Shown: in pieces, positions 26,467 through 35,089 of the stretch
Layout of the letters: each line of letters starts with the position of its first letter
How positions within the stretch are numbered: position 1 is the stretch's first letter
From: Crocosphaera chwakensis CCY0110
GTDB taxonomy: Bacteria; Cyanobacteriota; Cyanobacteriia; Cyanobacteriales; Microcystaceae
Assembly (NCBI RefSeq): GCF_000169335.1
Contig: NZ_AAXW01000024.1
Location: 11,389-75,388, forward strand
Direction of reading: 5' to 3'
Length of the DNA: 64,000 bases
Made by a program: the position numbers and the translations under genes
The notes under the pieces: generated by a model
Databases searched by the model: none
Seen by the model: the letters and a program-made list of their open reading frames with translations, nothing else
What the model was told of the DNA's origin: nothing

Positions 26467-26796
26467 TTATAATTCTTCGATATGGATATCTGAAAACTGT
26501 GCTTCTAATTGAATTCTTTGCCATTCTATTTCTATTTTTTCATCATCCATACCTGATAATTGACAAACTTTAACTAATGATTCTTTTAGCATCTTTTCTG
26601 ATGCGTTTAAGTCATCTAAAGAAAAGTCAAAGTTTTCTAATCTTAGTTTTTTTACTTGTTCTAAAATTGTTTGCCAATGTTGTTTATATCGTAAATCTTT
26701 TCCTTTAATAAGATCAGGTCTTTGTTTTTTTAGTTGTTGTGTATTTTTTGTACAAGTCAGAAAATAAACTTGTTTCTTAATTGTGTTTAGTTTCAT
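26467..26796 (-). CDS. Hypothetical protein, second gene of the GIY-YIG cassette
   Basis: A 109-residue, mostly helical, charged protein: a basic N-terminal half (KKQVYFLTCTKNTQQLKKQRP) and an acidic C-terminal half (SGMDDEKIEIEW). No known domain is recognised. It begins two bases after the stop of the upstream gene and ends two bases before the ATG of the GIY-YIG gene; both junctions have the form TAATCATG, so translation is probably coupled. Very A+T-rich, unlike holB next to it. Confidence 0.65.
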   Translation of the reverse strand: MKLNTIKKQVYFLTCTKNTQQLKKQRPDLIKGKDLRYKQHWQTILEQVKKLRLENFDFSLDDLNASEKMLKESLVKVCQLSGMDDEKIEIEWQRIQLEAQFSDIHIEEL

Positions 26797-26798
26797 GA

Positions 26799-27458
26799 TT
26801 ATTCTTCTAATTTAAGTTTACTATATCTAACAGCAGATTTAATTAATTTGATGGTTTGTGATGCTTCCCAATTAAATAATTGACATCCCATTTCTACCGC
26901 TTTATTGACGGAACGAGTTCCATAAATTTTATCAACTTCTATAATAACGTCTTCAGAAACATTTTTTTGTTTCAATAATTCTTTAACTAATTCTTTTTGA
27001 ACTCGATAGGTATCATTCCAGGTTTGTAAACTACGTTGACTATTTTCTAAATGGCTAATTTGTTTTATGTTTTCTGATAATTCATCTAATTTTTGCGTTA
27101 AAGCTGATGCAGTTGCTACTCCAAACTTTTGAAATAACTGTTTGATAAAATTTCCTTTTATTTGAGCATCTTTAACAACTTTTATATGTTCATTTCGTTG
27201 AAGTTCTAAAACTTTTTCTGCTGCACCTATTGCTGCTTGTTTTTCTTGTCTTCCTGATACATATCCTTGTTGCTTACGTACATCATCGAGTATTTTATCG
27301 TAGTTGGTCATATTATGACGATAATGGTTAAATAGTTGTCTACCATTTGCTTCTTCAATGTCAACAATATTACCCTGACTATCTTTAATTTGATACATTT
27401 GCTCAGGGTTGGTTAATTCAATATCATTCCGTATTTCTTTATGGTTTTTATTGTTCAT
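26799..27458 (-). CDS. Hypothetical coiled-coil protein, first gene of the GIY-YIG cassette
   Basis: A 219-residue soluble protein from ATG 27458 (an upstream TTG would add three residues). The N terminus has an ELTNPEQMYQIKDSQGNIVDIEE strand-rich segment. Residues about 60-160 are helical with coiled-coil character (EKVLELQRNEHIKVVKDAQIK; LDELSENIKQISHLENSQ). The C-terminal third is again helical. I do not recognise a family. As the promoter-proximal gene of a three-gene operon ending in a nuclease, it could be a DNA-binding or regulatory component, but nothing in the sequence proves that. Confidence 0.65.
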   Translation of the reverse strand: MNNKNHKEIRNDIELTNPEQMYQIKDSQGNIVDIEEANGRQLFNHYRHNMTNYDKILDDVRKQQGYVSGRQEKQAAIGAAEKVLELQRNEHIKVVKDAQIKGNFIKQLFQKFGVATASALTQKLDELSENIKQISHLENSQRSLQTWNDTYRVQKELVKELLKQKNVSEDVIIEVDKIYGTRSVNKAVEMGCQLFNWEASQTIKLIKSAVRYSKLKLEE

Positions 27459-27480
27459 TGTTAACAAAGTTTCTGATGAC

Positions 27481-27822
27481 TCATGACTCTTTTGTTATCT
27501 ATTATCTACGAGATAATGTTAAACTGATGTAAGACAAATCACGAATCAATTGTGAGCCAAATTACTGTAATTATTAATAATTATGCTGTCGTTAAATATA
27601 AGCTAGTTTTATAAATAAAACTTATGTATTAAACATACAAGCTTTTGAATTATTTATTTTTGCTCGATTTCCTAATTTATCCTCTTTTGTTAAGAATTCA
27701 TGACAAAATAAGCAACGAGTTTGCGCTGTTTGAGGAGGTATGATATATTAAAAATGCAGAATGGGCGGAATAGCGTATCCAAAAACAGTATTTGTAGTAA
27801 TTTAGTTCTAAAAAAAGAGTAA
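27481..27822. other. Gap upstream of the GIY-YIG cassette, no gene recognised
   Basis: About 340 A+T-rich bases with no credible open frame. It should hold the promoter of the cassette, and its right edge carries the ybaB terminator. No repeat or tRNA is visible. Confidence 0.45.
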
Positions 27823-27856
27823 GTAGTCAAGATAAAGTGCACTCTTTCCTGACTAC
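27810..27856 (-). terminator. Probable intrinsic terminator of ybaB
   Basis: Read on the minus strand, GTAGTCA (27856-27850) pairs with TGACTAC (27829-27823) around a loop that has its own AAAG/CTTT pairing. A T-rich tract (complement of the A-run at 27811-27817) follows. It lies 12 bases after the ybaB stop codon. Confidence 0.55.
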
Positions 27857-27867
27857 ATGATTTATTT

Positions 27868-28221
27868 TTACATTCCAGGAAGGTTTAAACCACTGGTAAG
27901 AGTTTCCATTTTTTCTCTCATGGTTTCAGTGGATTTTGCGTAAGCATCCTTCATAGCTGCTGTAACTAAGTCGGATAAAGCCTCTGGACTATTGCCCATA
28001 GCATCTGGAGAGATTGTCACCTGACGAGGTTCTTGGTTACCACTCATGATTACAGTAACCGCTTTCGCCTCATCGCTATAACCTTCAATATTCATCTCCT
28101 CTAACTCTTGTTGGAGTTGTTGCGCTCCTGCTTGAACTTGTTGAGCTTTTTGGAACGCCTCTTGAAGTTCTTTGATTTTACCTAATCCGAAGCCAAATCC
28201 TTTTCCTTTGTCTTGTGTCAT
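27868..28221 (-). CDS. YbaB/EbfC family nucleoid-associated protein
   Basis: A 117-residue protein of the YbaB/EbfC family, which forms a tweezer-shaped dimer that binds DNA. Visible features are the glycine-rich N terminus (GKGFGFGLGKIKELQ), a helix with repeated KAQQVQAGAQQLQQEL, the central strand block AVTVIMSGNQEPRQVTISPDA and the C-terminal helix. The length fits the family. The gene is downstream of hemC on the same strand but 260 bases away, so it is probably separate. Confidence 0.9.
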   Translation of the reverse strand: MTQDKGKGFGFGLGKIKELQEAFQKAQQVQAGAQQLQQELEEMNIEGYSDEAKAVTVIMSGNQEPRQVTISPDAMGNSPEALSDLVTAAMKDAYAKSTETMREKMETLTSGLNLPGM

Positions 28222-28485
28222 ATTCGTTAAAAATATTGTATGTTGCTAATTAAGTTATTTTCAGCCTTAGAAAAGACCTTTAGAGTTGATGATTATTGAG
28301 ATAATAAGGTCAAAAACCTGACTTTTAAAAGTGAGAAATTTTTGAAATAGGGAATAAACCCTTGTTTCAAAGACACTTCTAACTTCTGACTTCTGACTTC
28401 GTTAATCATCCCTTTGTAACCCTATCATTTTTTGGCTAATGTTGGCTCAATTTCTAGGGCCAATAAAAAAATTGACCCTGTATAA

Positions 28486-29439
28486 TTATCGCTGAATTTC
28501 GGCGAATATTGCTGCTAATATTTCTGTTGCCCCTGCATCACGCAAACGCATTGCTAATTCTTGCCCTAACTTCTCTGCTTGGTCTTGTTCTCCTTCAATC
28601 GTATCTTTAATTAAAGTTTTTCCGTCCAGACTGGCTACCATACCAGTTAAAGTTAAGAAATTGTTTTCTATCTTCGTATTAACTCCAATAGGAACTTGAC
28701 ACCCCCCTTCTAATTCCCGTAAGAACGCCCGTTCTGCATAACAACGATCACGAGTTTCGGGATGTTCTAAAGCTTTGAGAAGGTCTAAAATTTCGGGATC
28801 ACCAGTACGACATTCAATGCCTAATGCTCCTTGTCCGACAGCATGGAGAGAAATATCATCGGGAATGACTTGATGAATGCGATCGCTCATATCTAACCGT
28901 TGCAACCCTGCTACAGCGAGGATAATGGCATCATATTCTCCTGCATCTAGTTTAGATAAACGGGTGTTAACGTTACCACGAACATCTTTAAAGGTTAAAT
29001 GAGGATAATGATGACGCAGTTGGGCTAAGCGACGTAAAGAAGACGTTCCAATAACTGAACCTTCAGGTAAGGTATCGAGTTGTTTATCTTTATGTTTTTC
29101 GTTAACCACCAGTGCATCAGCCGGGTTTACTCTTTCGGTGACGCAACCTAACATCAAACCATCGGGTAAGTTGGTCGGTAAATCTTTAAGAGAGTGTACT
29201 GCAAAATCTACTTGATTTTGCAACATGGCCGTTTCTAACTCTTTGGTAAATAAACCCTTATCCCCAATTTTAGCCAAGGCAACATCTAAAATCTTGTCCC
29301 CTTGGGTACTCATGGTTTCTACGTCAAATTGACGGTCTGGGTAATGTTTTTGTAGTTGTTCTTGTATCCAGTAAGTTTGCACTAGGGCTAACTGACTTTT
29401 TCGAGAACCGATACGAATAGCACGACTAGAAACAACCAT
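28486..29439 (-). CDS. hemC: Hydroxymethylbilane synthase (porphobilinogen deaminase)
   Basis: This 317-residue enzyme polymerises four porphobilinogens to hydroxymethylbilane for haem, chlorophyll and siroheme. Family blocks are IRIGSRKSQLALVQT at the N terminus, FTKELETAML, VHSLKDLPT, GTSSLRRLAQLR, GVNTRLSKLD-type RGNVNTRLSKL and the dipyrromethane cofactor-binding Cys in ELEGGCQVPIG. Length is normal. Other tetrapyrrole genes in the window are the cobA-hemD fusion and cbiX, but none is adjacent. A weak hairpin (28456-28464 with 28471-28479) follows the stop. Confidence 0.95.
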   Translation of the reverse strand: MVVSSRAIRIGSRKSQLALVQTYWIQEQLQKHYPDRQFDVETMSTQGDKILDVALAKIGDKGLFTKELETAMLQNQVDFAVHSLKDLPTNLPDGLMLGCVTERVNPADALVVNEKHKDKQLDTLPEGSVIGTSSLRRLAQLRHHYPHLTFKDVRGNVNTRLSKLDAGEYDAIILAVAGLQRLDMSDRIHQVIPDDISLHAVGQGALGIECRTGDPEILDLLKALEHPETRDRCYAERAFLRELEGGCQVPIGVNTKIENNFLTLTGMVASLDGKTLIKDTIEGEQDQAEKLGQELAMRLRDAGATEILAAIFAEIQR

Positions 29440-29567
29440 AGAAGGTAAACTAAATAATTAATGTAACGATGAGGAGACTCATTCTAGCGTATCGTAGTGT
29501 TTGACCCTCGTTAAGTGATTCGCAGCCTTAGCCAAGAAATAGTTACATCTCTTTACAAATTGGGAAA

Positions 29568-29602
29568 CAGTTATGCAGTTACCAGTTATCAGTGACCAGT
29601 GG
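29568..29602. repeat. CAGTTATCAGTGACCAGT-type intergenic repeat
   Basis: A stretch containing CAGTTATGCAGTTACC and CAGTTATCAGTGACCAGTGG, with the same words (on the other strand) as the repeat at 5215-5249. It lies in the hemC-tab2 gap. It is probably a dispersed repeat with no proven function. Confidence 0.45.
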
Positions 29603-29686
29603 TAAATGAACTAATAATTGAACCCCTAACTCCTAACTTACGTTATTATTAATATTGAATCAATTAAATTCACTGTATCCAAATCT

Positions 29687-30499
29687 ATGATTGTTTGGCA
29701 AGCAGATTTCTATAAACATTTATCACAAGAAAATAAACAGAATACTACCTGGAATCTGATAATTTGTAATGAACAAAAAGGTGAAATTGTTTATCAGTCA
29801 AGTTGTCAACAGTCAGAAGCTAATTCTAGCTGGTTAATTGGGCAATTAGAACCTTTTATTAAGGAATATTCCCCTGATATTATTAAAGTGTTTCGTCCTC
29901 AGTGTCTTAGTTTATTTCAACTTGTGGAGGAAAAGTTAGGAGTGAAAATTGAAGGGACAAGAAGAACCCCTCAACTCAAACAAATTTTAAAAGAAAAGTA
30001 TCCTAATTCTATCAAATTAGAACAAGCACCTCCTCAACCTATCCCCGAAAGTTTATGGGGTGACAAGTGGCGTTTTGCTGCATTTAAAGCAGGAGATTTT
30101 TTTGATTATTTTAGCGATCGCCCCATTCCCATTAAAGATTTATCAGAAGAATTAAACCCCATTAATTTAGGAATTGCTTCGGATATCAATATTCCTGGTG
30201 TGGTTATTTATGGCGGTCGACAATCGATGTATTTAGCCCGTTGGTTTGCTGAAAATCAACCCGTTTCTTTGAATTATATTCCAACAGATATTAACCAGTC
30301 TGGGGGATTAATTTTAGAATCAGGGTTAGTTGATCGTTGGATTTTATTGACATTTGAAGATTCAGAAATGGCTGAATCTGCTCAACAATATGAACAGCAA
30401 AAAGAAGAAAGTCAAGGGCTTCATTTTTTACTCATACAACCCGATGATTCTGGAATGACTCAAACAGGTATCTGGTTATTAAAACAAGAAGAAATTTAA
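29687..30499 (+). CDS. Tab2/Atab2 (DUF1092) family RNA-binding protein
   Basis: A 270-residue protein of the Tab2/Atab2 family, which is confined to oxygenic phototrophs. In algae and plants these proteins bind psaB and psbA-type mRNAs and aid photosystem biogenesis; the cyanobacterial role is less clear. Typical segments are the N-terminal IVWQADFYKH, the central IIKVFRPQC and QAPPQPIPESLWGDKWRFAA, and GGRQSMYLARWF. The length fits. The Ap4A phosphorylase gene follows after 10 bases, suggesting a two-gene operon. Confidence 0.9.
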   Translation: MIVWQADFYKHLSQENKQNTTWNLIICNEQKGEIVYQSSCQQSEANSSWLIGQLEPFIKEYSPDIIKVFRPQCLSLFQLVEEKLGVKIEGTRRTPQLKQILKEKYPNSIKLEQAPPQPIPESLWGDKWRFAAFKAGDFFDYFSDRPIPIKDLSEELNPINLGIASDINIPGVVIYGGRQSMYLARWFAENQPVSLNYIPTDINQSGGLILESGLVDRWILLTFEDSEMAESAQQYEQQKEESQGLHFLLIQPDDSGMTQTGIWLLKQEEI

Positions 30500-30509
30500 G
30501 GTATTAAAT

Positions 30510-31409
30510 ATGAAAAAAGAAGCAAATATTCTCTTAACACCTAATACATTATGGGAAAAAGTAAAACAGCAAACAGAATACGCTCAAAATTGTGGTGCTT
30601 TAAAATCTATACCAACAGAGTATGAATTGATAACTGAACAAGACATTGATTTTTTAGTTAGAATTGTAAACAATATAGAACGTAAAGATAATGCGAAAAA
30701 AGAACAGAAGAAACTAGATAAAGATTTTAATCCTTTTTTACCCTATGAGAAAGATTTATTTGTGACTGATATTTCAGAGACTCATATTTGTTTATTGAAT
30801 AAATTTAATGTAGTAGATTATCACTTATTAATTGTTACTCGTGAGTTTGAACAACAACAAACATTATTAACCTTAAATGATTTTACTGCACTGTGTGCCT
30901 GTTTATTAGAAATTGATGGTTTAGGGTTTTATAATAATGGTAAGATAGCTGGGGCAAGTCAACGGCATAAACATCTGCAATTAGTGCCTTTTCCTTTCAT
31001 TCCAGAACTTCCAAAAACTCCTATTGATAAAGTAATAGAAACAGCAAACTATCAAGATAATATCGGTCAAGTTTCTTGTTTTAATTTTGAGCATGGTATT
31101 GTTAGAATGCCATTTGAAGATAATAATAATAGTTTAGACTTAGCACAAAAAATCTTAGAAAACTATCATCATTTATTAGAACATCTCAATATTAGTATTA
31201 ATCCAGAGGGAAAACCGAAACCTTATAATCTTTTAGTGACCAGAGAATGGCTGATGATCATTCCGCGATCGCAATCTAAATATGAATCAATTTCTATTAA
31301 CTCATTGGGGTTTGCTGGTGCATTATTAGTAAAAAATGAAGAACAAATAAAGATATTAAAAGCAGTAAAACCCTTAACAATTTTAGAAAAAGTTGCTAAA
31401 TATAGTTAA
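30510..31409 (+). CDS. ATP adenylyltransferase / Ap4A phosphorylase (HIT superfamily)
   Basis: A 299-residue enzyme that phosphorolyses diadenosine tetraphosphate to ATP and ADP. The histidine-triad-like motif is in GASQRHKHLQLVPFP. The preceding NKFNVVDYHLLIVTREFE and the C-terminal YNLLVTREWLMIIPRS blocks are typical of the Apa1/Apa2 family. It is 10 bases downstream of tab2. Ap4A accumulates under stress, so the enzyme may tune alarmone levels. Confidence 0.88.
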   Translation: MKKEANILLTPNTLWEKVKQQTEYAQNCGALKSIPTEYELITEQDIDFLVRIVNNIERKDNAKKEQKKLDKDFNPFLPYEKDLFVTDISETHICLLNKFNVVDYHLLIVTREFEQQQTLLTLNDFTALCACLLEIDGLGFYNNGKIAGASQRHKHLQLVPFPFIPELPKTPIDKVIETANYQDNIGQVSCFNFEHGIVRMPFEDNNNSLDLAQKILENYHHLLEHLNISINPEGKPKPYNLLVTREWLMIIPRSQSKYESISINSLGFAGALLVKNEEQIKILKAVKPLTILEKVAKYS

Positions 31410-31701
31410 GTTAGGGTTGAAAATTAAATAATTTATAAAAAAAGTAGTACCTAAGAAGAAATATTTTGACATAGACATCCTTTTGATTTAATATATTTGA
31501 TATCAATTTTAGAATAAAAAGACAATTCTTCAGCCCAAATTATATAAATATTCCAATTATAGTGATGATTCATTTCTTAGATAATCTTGACTTCTAATAG
31601 CAGTATGCTAAAAAAAAACTCAAAAAGTAACATTTCTAATCTAGCCAATTTTCTTTGGCTTTTTTAAAAATATCATCAAATGATAATATTTGTGATAAAA
31701 C
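31410..31701. other. Convergent gap between Ap4A phosphorylase and hicB
   Basis: About 290 A+T-rich bases with no open frame having a ribosome site, no tRNA and no strong hairpin with a T-tract. I see nothing to annotate. Confidence 0.4.
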
Positions 31702-31923
31702 TCAGGACACTAACTGATAAATGGCTGGTCTATATTTAGGTTCTGGAATGGGTTTCGCTTCAGCTTTGGCCGCTTCTAACCACGCAGTTTTTGCTTTTAA
31801 TACTTCCCTGAGTGCTTCTTCTTCAGTGGAACCAAAAGCTGAACAATATTTTAAATCAGGAATATCAGCAATATAGCCGTCATCTTCTTCACTATAAAAG
31901 ATATTGATATGATAGTCTTTCAT
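31702..31923 (-). CDS. hicB: HicB-family antitoxin
   Basis: A 73-residue protein with the HicB RNase-H-like core: a YHINIFYSEEDDGYIADIPDL strand pair, then SAFGSTEEEALREV and a helix AKTAWLEAAKAEAKPIP. This is the short form without an obvious HTH or ribbon-helix-helix tail. It follows hicA by 2 bases on the same strand and would neutralise its RNase. Toxin-first order is normal for hicAB. Confidence 0.88.
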   Translation of the reverse strand: MKDYHINIFYSEEDDGYIADIPDLKYCSAFGSTEEEALREVLKAKTAWLEAAKAEAKPIPEPKYRPAIYQLVS

Positions 31924-31925
31924 GG

Positions 31926-32177
31926 TTAATCCTCCAAGGTTAGTGCATATTTTTCAACTAAAGTCAAAAATTGATTAATTTGATAAGGGATAGCTTTACC
32001 TTTTCTATTCTGAAGATTGACAATTTCTGGAATTTCTGGATGGGTAAAAATATGATGACTACCATTAACTCGTGATAGATCAAATCCAAAAGCTTGCACC
32101 AAAGAAACTAATTCATCAAATGTAATATTCTTTGAACCAGCAAGAATCTTTGCTAAGAGTTTACGCTTTTTAGACAT
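31926..32177 (-). CDS. hicA: HicA-family mRNA interferase toxin
   Basis: An 83-residue protein from ATG 32177 (an upstream ATG at 32195 would add six residues). It has a dsRBD-like fold with the catalytic histidine in VNGSHHIF and the final IPYQINQFLTLVEKY helix. HicA cleaves mRNA and tmRNA when free of HicB. The pair forms a type II toxin-antitoxin module in the accessory stretch beside typA. Confidence 0.88.
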   Translation of the reverse strand: MSKKRKLLAKILAGSKNITFDELVSLVQAFGFDLSRVNGSHHIFTHPEIPEIVNLQNRKGKAIPYQINQFLTLVEKYALTLED

Positions 32178-32374
32178 CTTATAATATAAGTTCAATAGAG
32201 GGATCTCGAAGAGATCCGCTTTGCGGTGCGCCTTGATTATTTTCTCTCCTTAAAAGATTACAAGCGCACACTTTTTTTAAGGTGTAGGCAATATCATATC
32301 AAGTTAATAACAAGCAATTATTCTTACCATTAATTGGCTGAAAAATTGTTACCTTATAATCGTCATAATTATAA

Positions 32375-32391
32375 GGTGGGCATTGCCCACC
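32375..32391. repeat. Palindromic repeat GGTGGGCA-T-TGCCCACC downstream of typA
   Basis: Same 8-bp inverted repeat as at 499-515, with T as central base. It lies just after the typA stop codon (minus strand) and may form the 3' hairpin of the typA mRNA. Confidence 0.7.
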
Positions 32392-32400
32392 CTATAAAGC

Positions 32401-34194
32401 TTAGCGTTTGGCTAATTTTTTCGTTTTCATCTTCCGCAGACGAATAGATTCTGGTGTAACTTCCACTAACTCATCAGAACCAATATATTCTAAAGCCCTT
32501 TCTAGACTCATTTCTTCGGGGGCTTGAAGTTGAACTAATTCATCTCCACCGGCCGCGCGATGGTTGGTTAACTGTTTCGTCTTACACACATTTAATTCTA
32601 AGTCTTGAGCGCGGTTATGTTCACCAATAATCATCCCTTTATACACTTTCGTTCCAGGGGTAATAAAGAAAACACCGCGATCTTCTGCGTTTTTCATCGC
32701 ATAGAAAGTAGACGTTCCTTCCTCAAACGCAATAATCACCCCATTGAAACGGGTTTCTAACTCCCCAGACATAGGACGATATTCTAAGAAACTATGGTTC
32801 ATGATACCTTCACCCCGTGTAATACGGATAAAGTCACCACGGAACCCTAATAAACCCCTGGCCGGGACAACAAACTCTAACTGAGTCCGTCCATTAACGC
32901 CGGTTTGCATATCCCGCATTTCCCCTTTACGCTGGCCTAAGCGTTCAATACAAGATCCGACTGCTTCTTCGGGAACGTCTAATACTAAGTATTCAAAGGG
33001 TTCGTAAGGTTGACCATTGACTTCACGATAAATAACCTGTGGTTGGGCTACTTGAAACTCGTACCCTTCGCGGCGCATGGTTTCGATTAAAATACCTAAA
33101 TGGAGTTCGCCACGACCAGAAACTAAAAATTGATCTGGAGACTCTCCTGACTCAACTCGTAAAGCTACATTCGTTTCTAACTCACGGTCCAGGCGATCGC
33201 GTAATTGCCGAGAGGTGACAAACTTCCCTTCTTGTCCAGCAAAGGGAGAGTCATTAACAGAGAAAGTCATCTGTAATGTGGGTTCATCGACCTTAATTAA
33301 GGGTAACGCTTGGGGTTCATCGGGACAAGTTAAGGTTTCCCCGATATTCGCATCAGCAAACCCGGCCACAGCGACGATATAACCGGCAGTTGCTTCTTCT
33401 AATTCTACCCGTTGTAGTCCTTCAAACCCTAACAATTTACTGATTTTTCCTCGGACAATGTTACCATCTTCTTTCATTAAAGCTGCTTGTTGACCGGCTT
33501 TGATGACTCCGTTGTGAATACGACCAATAATAATACGACCCAAATAGTCAGAATAGTCCAGGGTTGTAACTTGTAGTTGTAGGGGTTTAGTTACGTCGCC
33601 GGCTGGTGGGGGAACATGGTGTAAAATTGCTTCAAATAGAGGTTTCATGTCTTCTGACTCATCCTCTAGGTTTTCTTTTGCAAACCCCGATAACCCAGAC
33701 GCATACAAGGTGGTAAAATCACATTGATCATCGTCAGCCCCTAATTCTACGAAGAGGTCAAAGACTTTATCCACTGCTTTATCCGGTTCAGCTTGAGGGC
33801 GATCGATTTTATTAACGACAACGATGGGACGTAATCCTTTTTCTAAGGCTTTTTTAAGCACGAAACGGGTTTGAGGCATGGGGCCTTCATTAGCATCTAC
33901 AATCAAGATACAACCATCAACCATCCCTAATACTCGTTCAACTTCTCCCCCAAAGTCCGCGTGTCCGGGGGTGTCAACGATATTGATCAGGATGTCATTG
34001 TAGCGAACGGCTGTATTTTTAGAAAGAATAGTAATACCCCGTTCCCGTTCGAGGGTATTGGAGTCCATCACGCAGTCGGGAATCTCTTCCCCTTCACGAA
34101 AGACACCAGACTGTTTGAGAAGGGCATCAACCAGGGTGGTTTTACCGTGATCGACGTGGGCAATAATAGCGACGTTACGAATGGGAAGAGACAT
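32401..34194 (-). CDS. typA: Ribosome-associated GTPase TypA/BipA
   Basis: A 597-residue translational GTPase. G1 is AHVDHGKTTLVDALL near the N terminus, G2/G3 are RERGITI and DTPGHADFGGEVER, and G4 is NKIDRP. EF-G-like domains II, III and V follow, and the C-terminal TypA domain ends LRKMKTKKLAKR. It binds ribosomes and assists assembly and stress tolerance. A 16-codon copy of its very 3' end occurs in decayed form at 47880-47927. Flanked by hicAB on one side and an A+T-rich gap on the other. Confidence 0.96.
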   Translation of the reverse strand: MSLPIRNVAIIAHVDHGKTTLVDALLKQSGVFREGEEIPDCVMDSNTLERERGITILSKNTAVRYNDILINIVDTPGHADFGGEVERVLGMVDGCILIVDANEGPMPQTRFVLKKALEKGLRPIVVVNKIDRPQAEPDKAVDKVFDLFVELGADDDQCDFTTLYASGLSGFAKENLEDESEDMKPLFEAILHHVPPPAGDVTKPLQLQVTTLDYSDYLGRIIIGRIHNGVIKAGQQAALMKEDGNIVRGKISKLLGFEGLQRVELEEATAGYIVAVAGFADANIGETLTCPDEPQALPLIKVDEPTLQMTFSVNDSPFAGQEGKFVTSRQLRDRLDRELETNVALRVESGESPDQFLVSGRGELHLGILIETMRREGYEFQVAQPQVIYREVNGQPYEPFEYLVLDVPEEAVGSCIERLGQRKGEMRDMQTGVNGRTQLEFVVPARGLLGFRGDFIRITRGEGIMNHSFLEYRPMSGELETRFNGVIIAFEEGTSTFYAMKNAEDRGVFFITPGTKVYKGMIIGEHNRAQDLELNVCKTKQLTNHRAAGGDELVQLQAPEEMSLERALEYIGSDELVEVTPESIRLRKMKTKKLAKR

Positions 34195-34564
34195 AGGATA
34201 CGGTAGTGAGAAGAGTATAGTTACATTACTACAGATTTCTTCACAATTCTAGCTTAGTTTTGCCAAGCTTTACTAAAAACTTTATAAAAAACATTTTAGA
34301 AAATGTATAAAATTGATTCAATTCAAGAAAATGATAATAATCACTTCAATATATGTGTAAGGTACATTTAGATTGTAGGGTGGGCAAATTAGATTATGAT
34401 TTAAACTTATTCTAGTAGCTTTAAGGTTAGGAAAATTTTTTAATACGGGTGCTAATTTTTGGATGAATTTACAATAATCTTATGATTGAGAAATAGCTAC
34501 ACTTCAGTTAGGTAATAAATTAGATAGGATTGTTCCTTATAAAAATATCAAATAAACTGAAATT
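34195..34564. other. Gap upstream of typA, partial repeat only
   Basis: About 370 A+T-rich bases. A half copy of the GTAGGGTGGGCA repeat lies at 34376-34387. No gene is recognised; the typA promoter should be near the left end. Confidence 0.4.
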
Positions 34565-34630
34565 ATGGCAACTAGAGTTAAAGAAATTATCATAACATTA
34601 AGTAATTTTTTCTTGTTTATTTTTGGATAA

Positions 34631-35038
34631 TTGTGGGTTATTTGCTATCGCTTTGAGCCTCATTTTTTTAATCTTGATGATGGACCTTATTATTCACAAG
34701 AGTATAAGGAAAATATTGAGTCATTATCTTTAGAATCTCAAGTTAAATTATCTCGTTTGGGAATTCCTACTTATATTCTAGAATCATACTTATTAACGCC
34801 ATATGAAAGTGTTTTAGTCCTAAAAAATACTAAAGATGAAATTATCTGGCAAAAAATTCCGATTAAGTTTGATTTTAGTGAAAAAAGAACTTTGGGAACA
34901 GTAGAATTAAAACAAAGATTTACTCATTTAAGATTAGATGGAGGTTGGGAAGTTAGTATTCAACCCAGTCATCAAGAAGCTGGTAAACTATATATTAGTC
35001 CTTGGGGAAAGTTTCGTTTTTTTTATCATAGTTGGTAG
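34631..35038 (+). CDS. Hypothetical protein, 5' part separated by an in-frame stop
   Basis: The 135-residue frame starts with TTG directly after an in-frame TAA (34628-34630). Upstream in the same frame an ATG at 34565 opens 21 codons (MATRVKEII..., then a hydrophobic FFLFIFG), which would join this frame to give a longer protein with an N-terminal membrane anchor or signal peptide. The body is strand-rich, with LTPYESVLVLKN and HLRLDGGWEVSIQPSHQEAGKLYISPW. I do not recognise the family. Either the gene has a nonsense mutation and is decaying, or the TTG is used. It precedes the ATPase/TOPRIM-like pair by 51 bases on the same strand, but membership in that operon is uncertain. Confidence 0.5.
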   Translation: MWVICYRFEPHFFNLDDGPYYSQEYKENIESLSLESQVKLSRLGIPTYILESYLLTPYESVLVLKNTKDEIIWQKIPIKFDFSEKRTLGTVELKQRFTHLRLDGGWEVSIQPSHQEAGKLYISPWGKFRFFYHSW

Positions 35039-35089
35039 TTTATTTTAGTATTGAGTTTATATAATGATTTTTAAAGGTAAACTTGTCTT

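Noticed and set aside
28456..28479. Hairpin after hemC as a terminator
   Set aside because: The 9-bp stem has a mismatch and no T-tract follows on the minus strand; too weak to list as a terminator.
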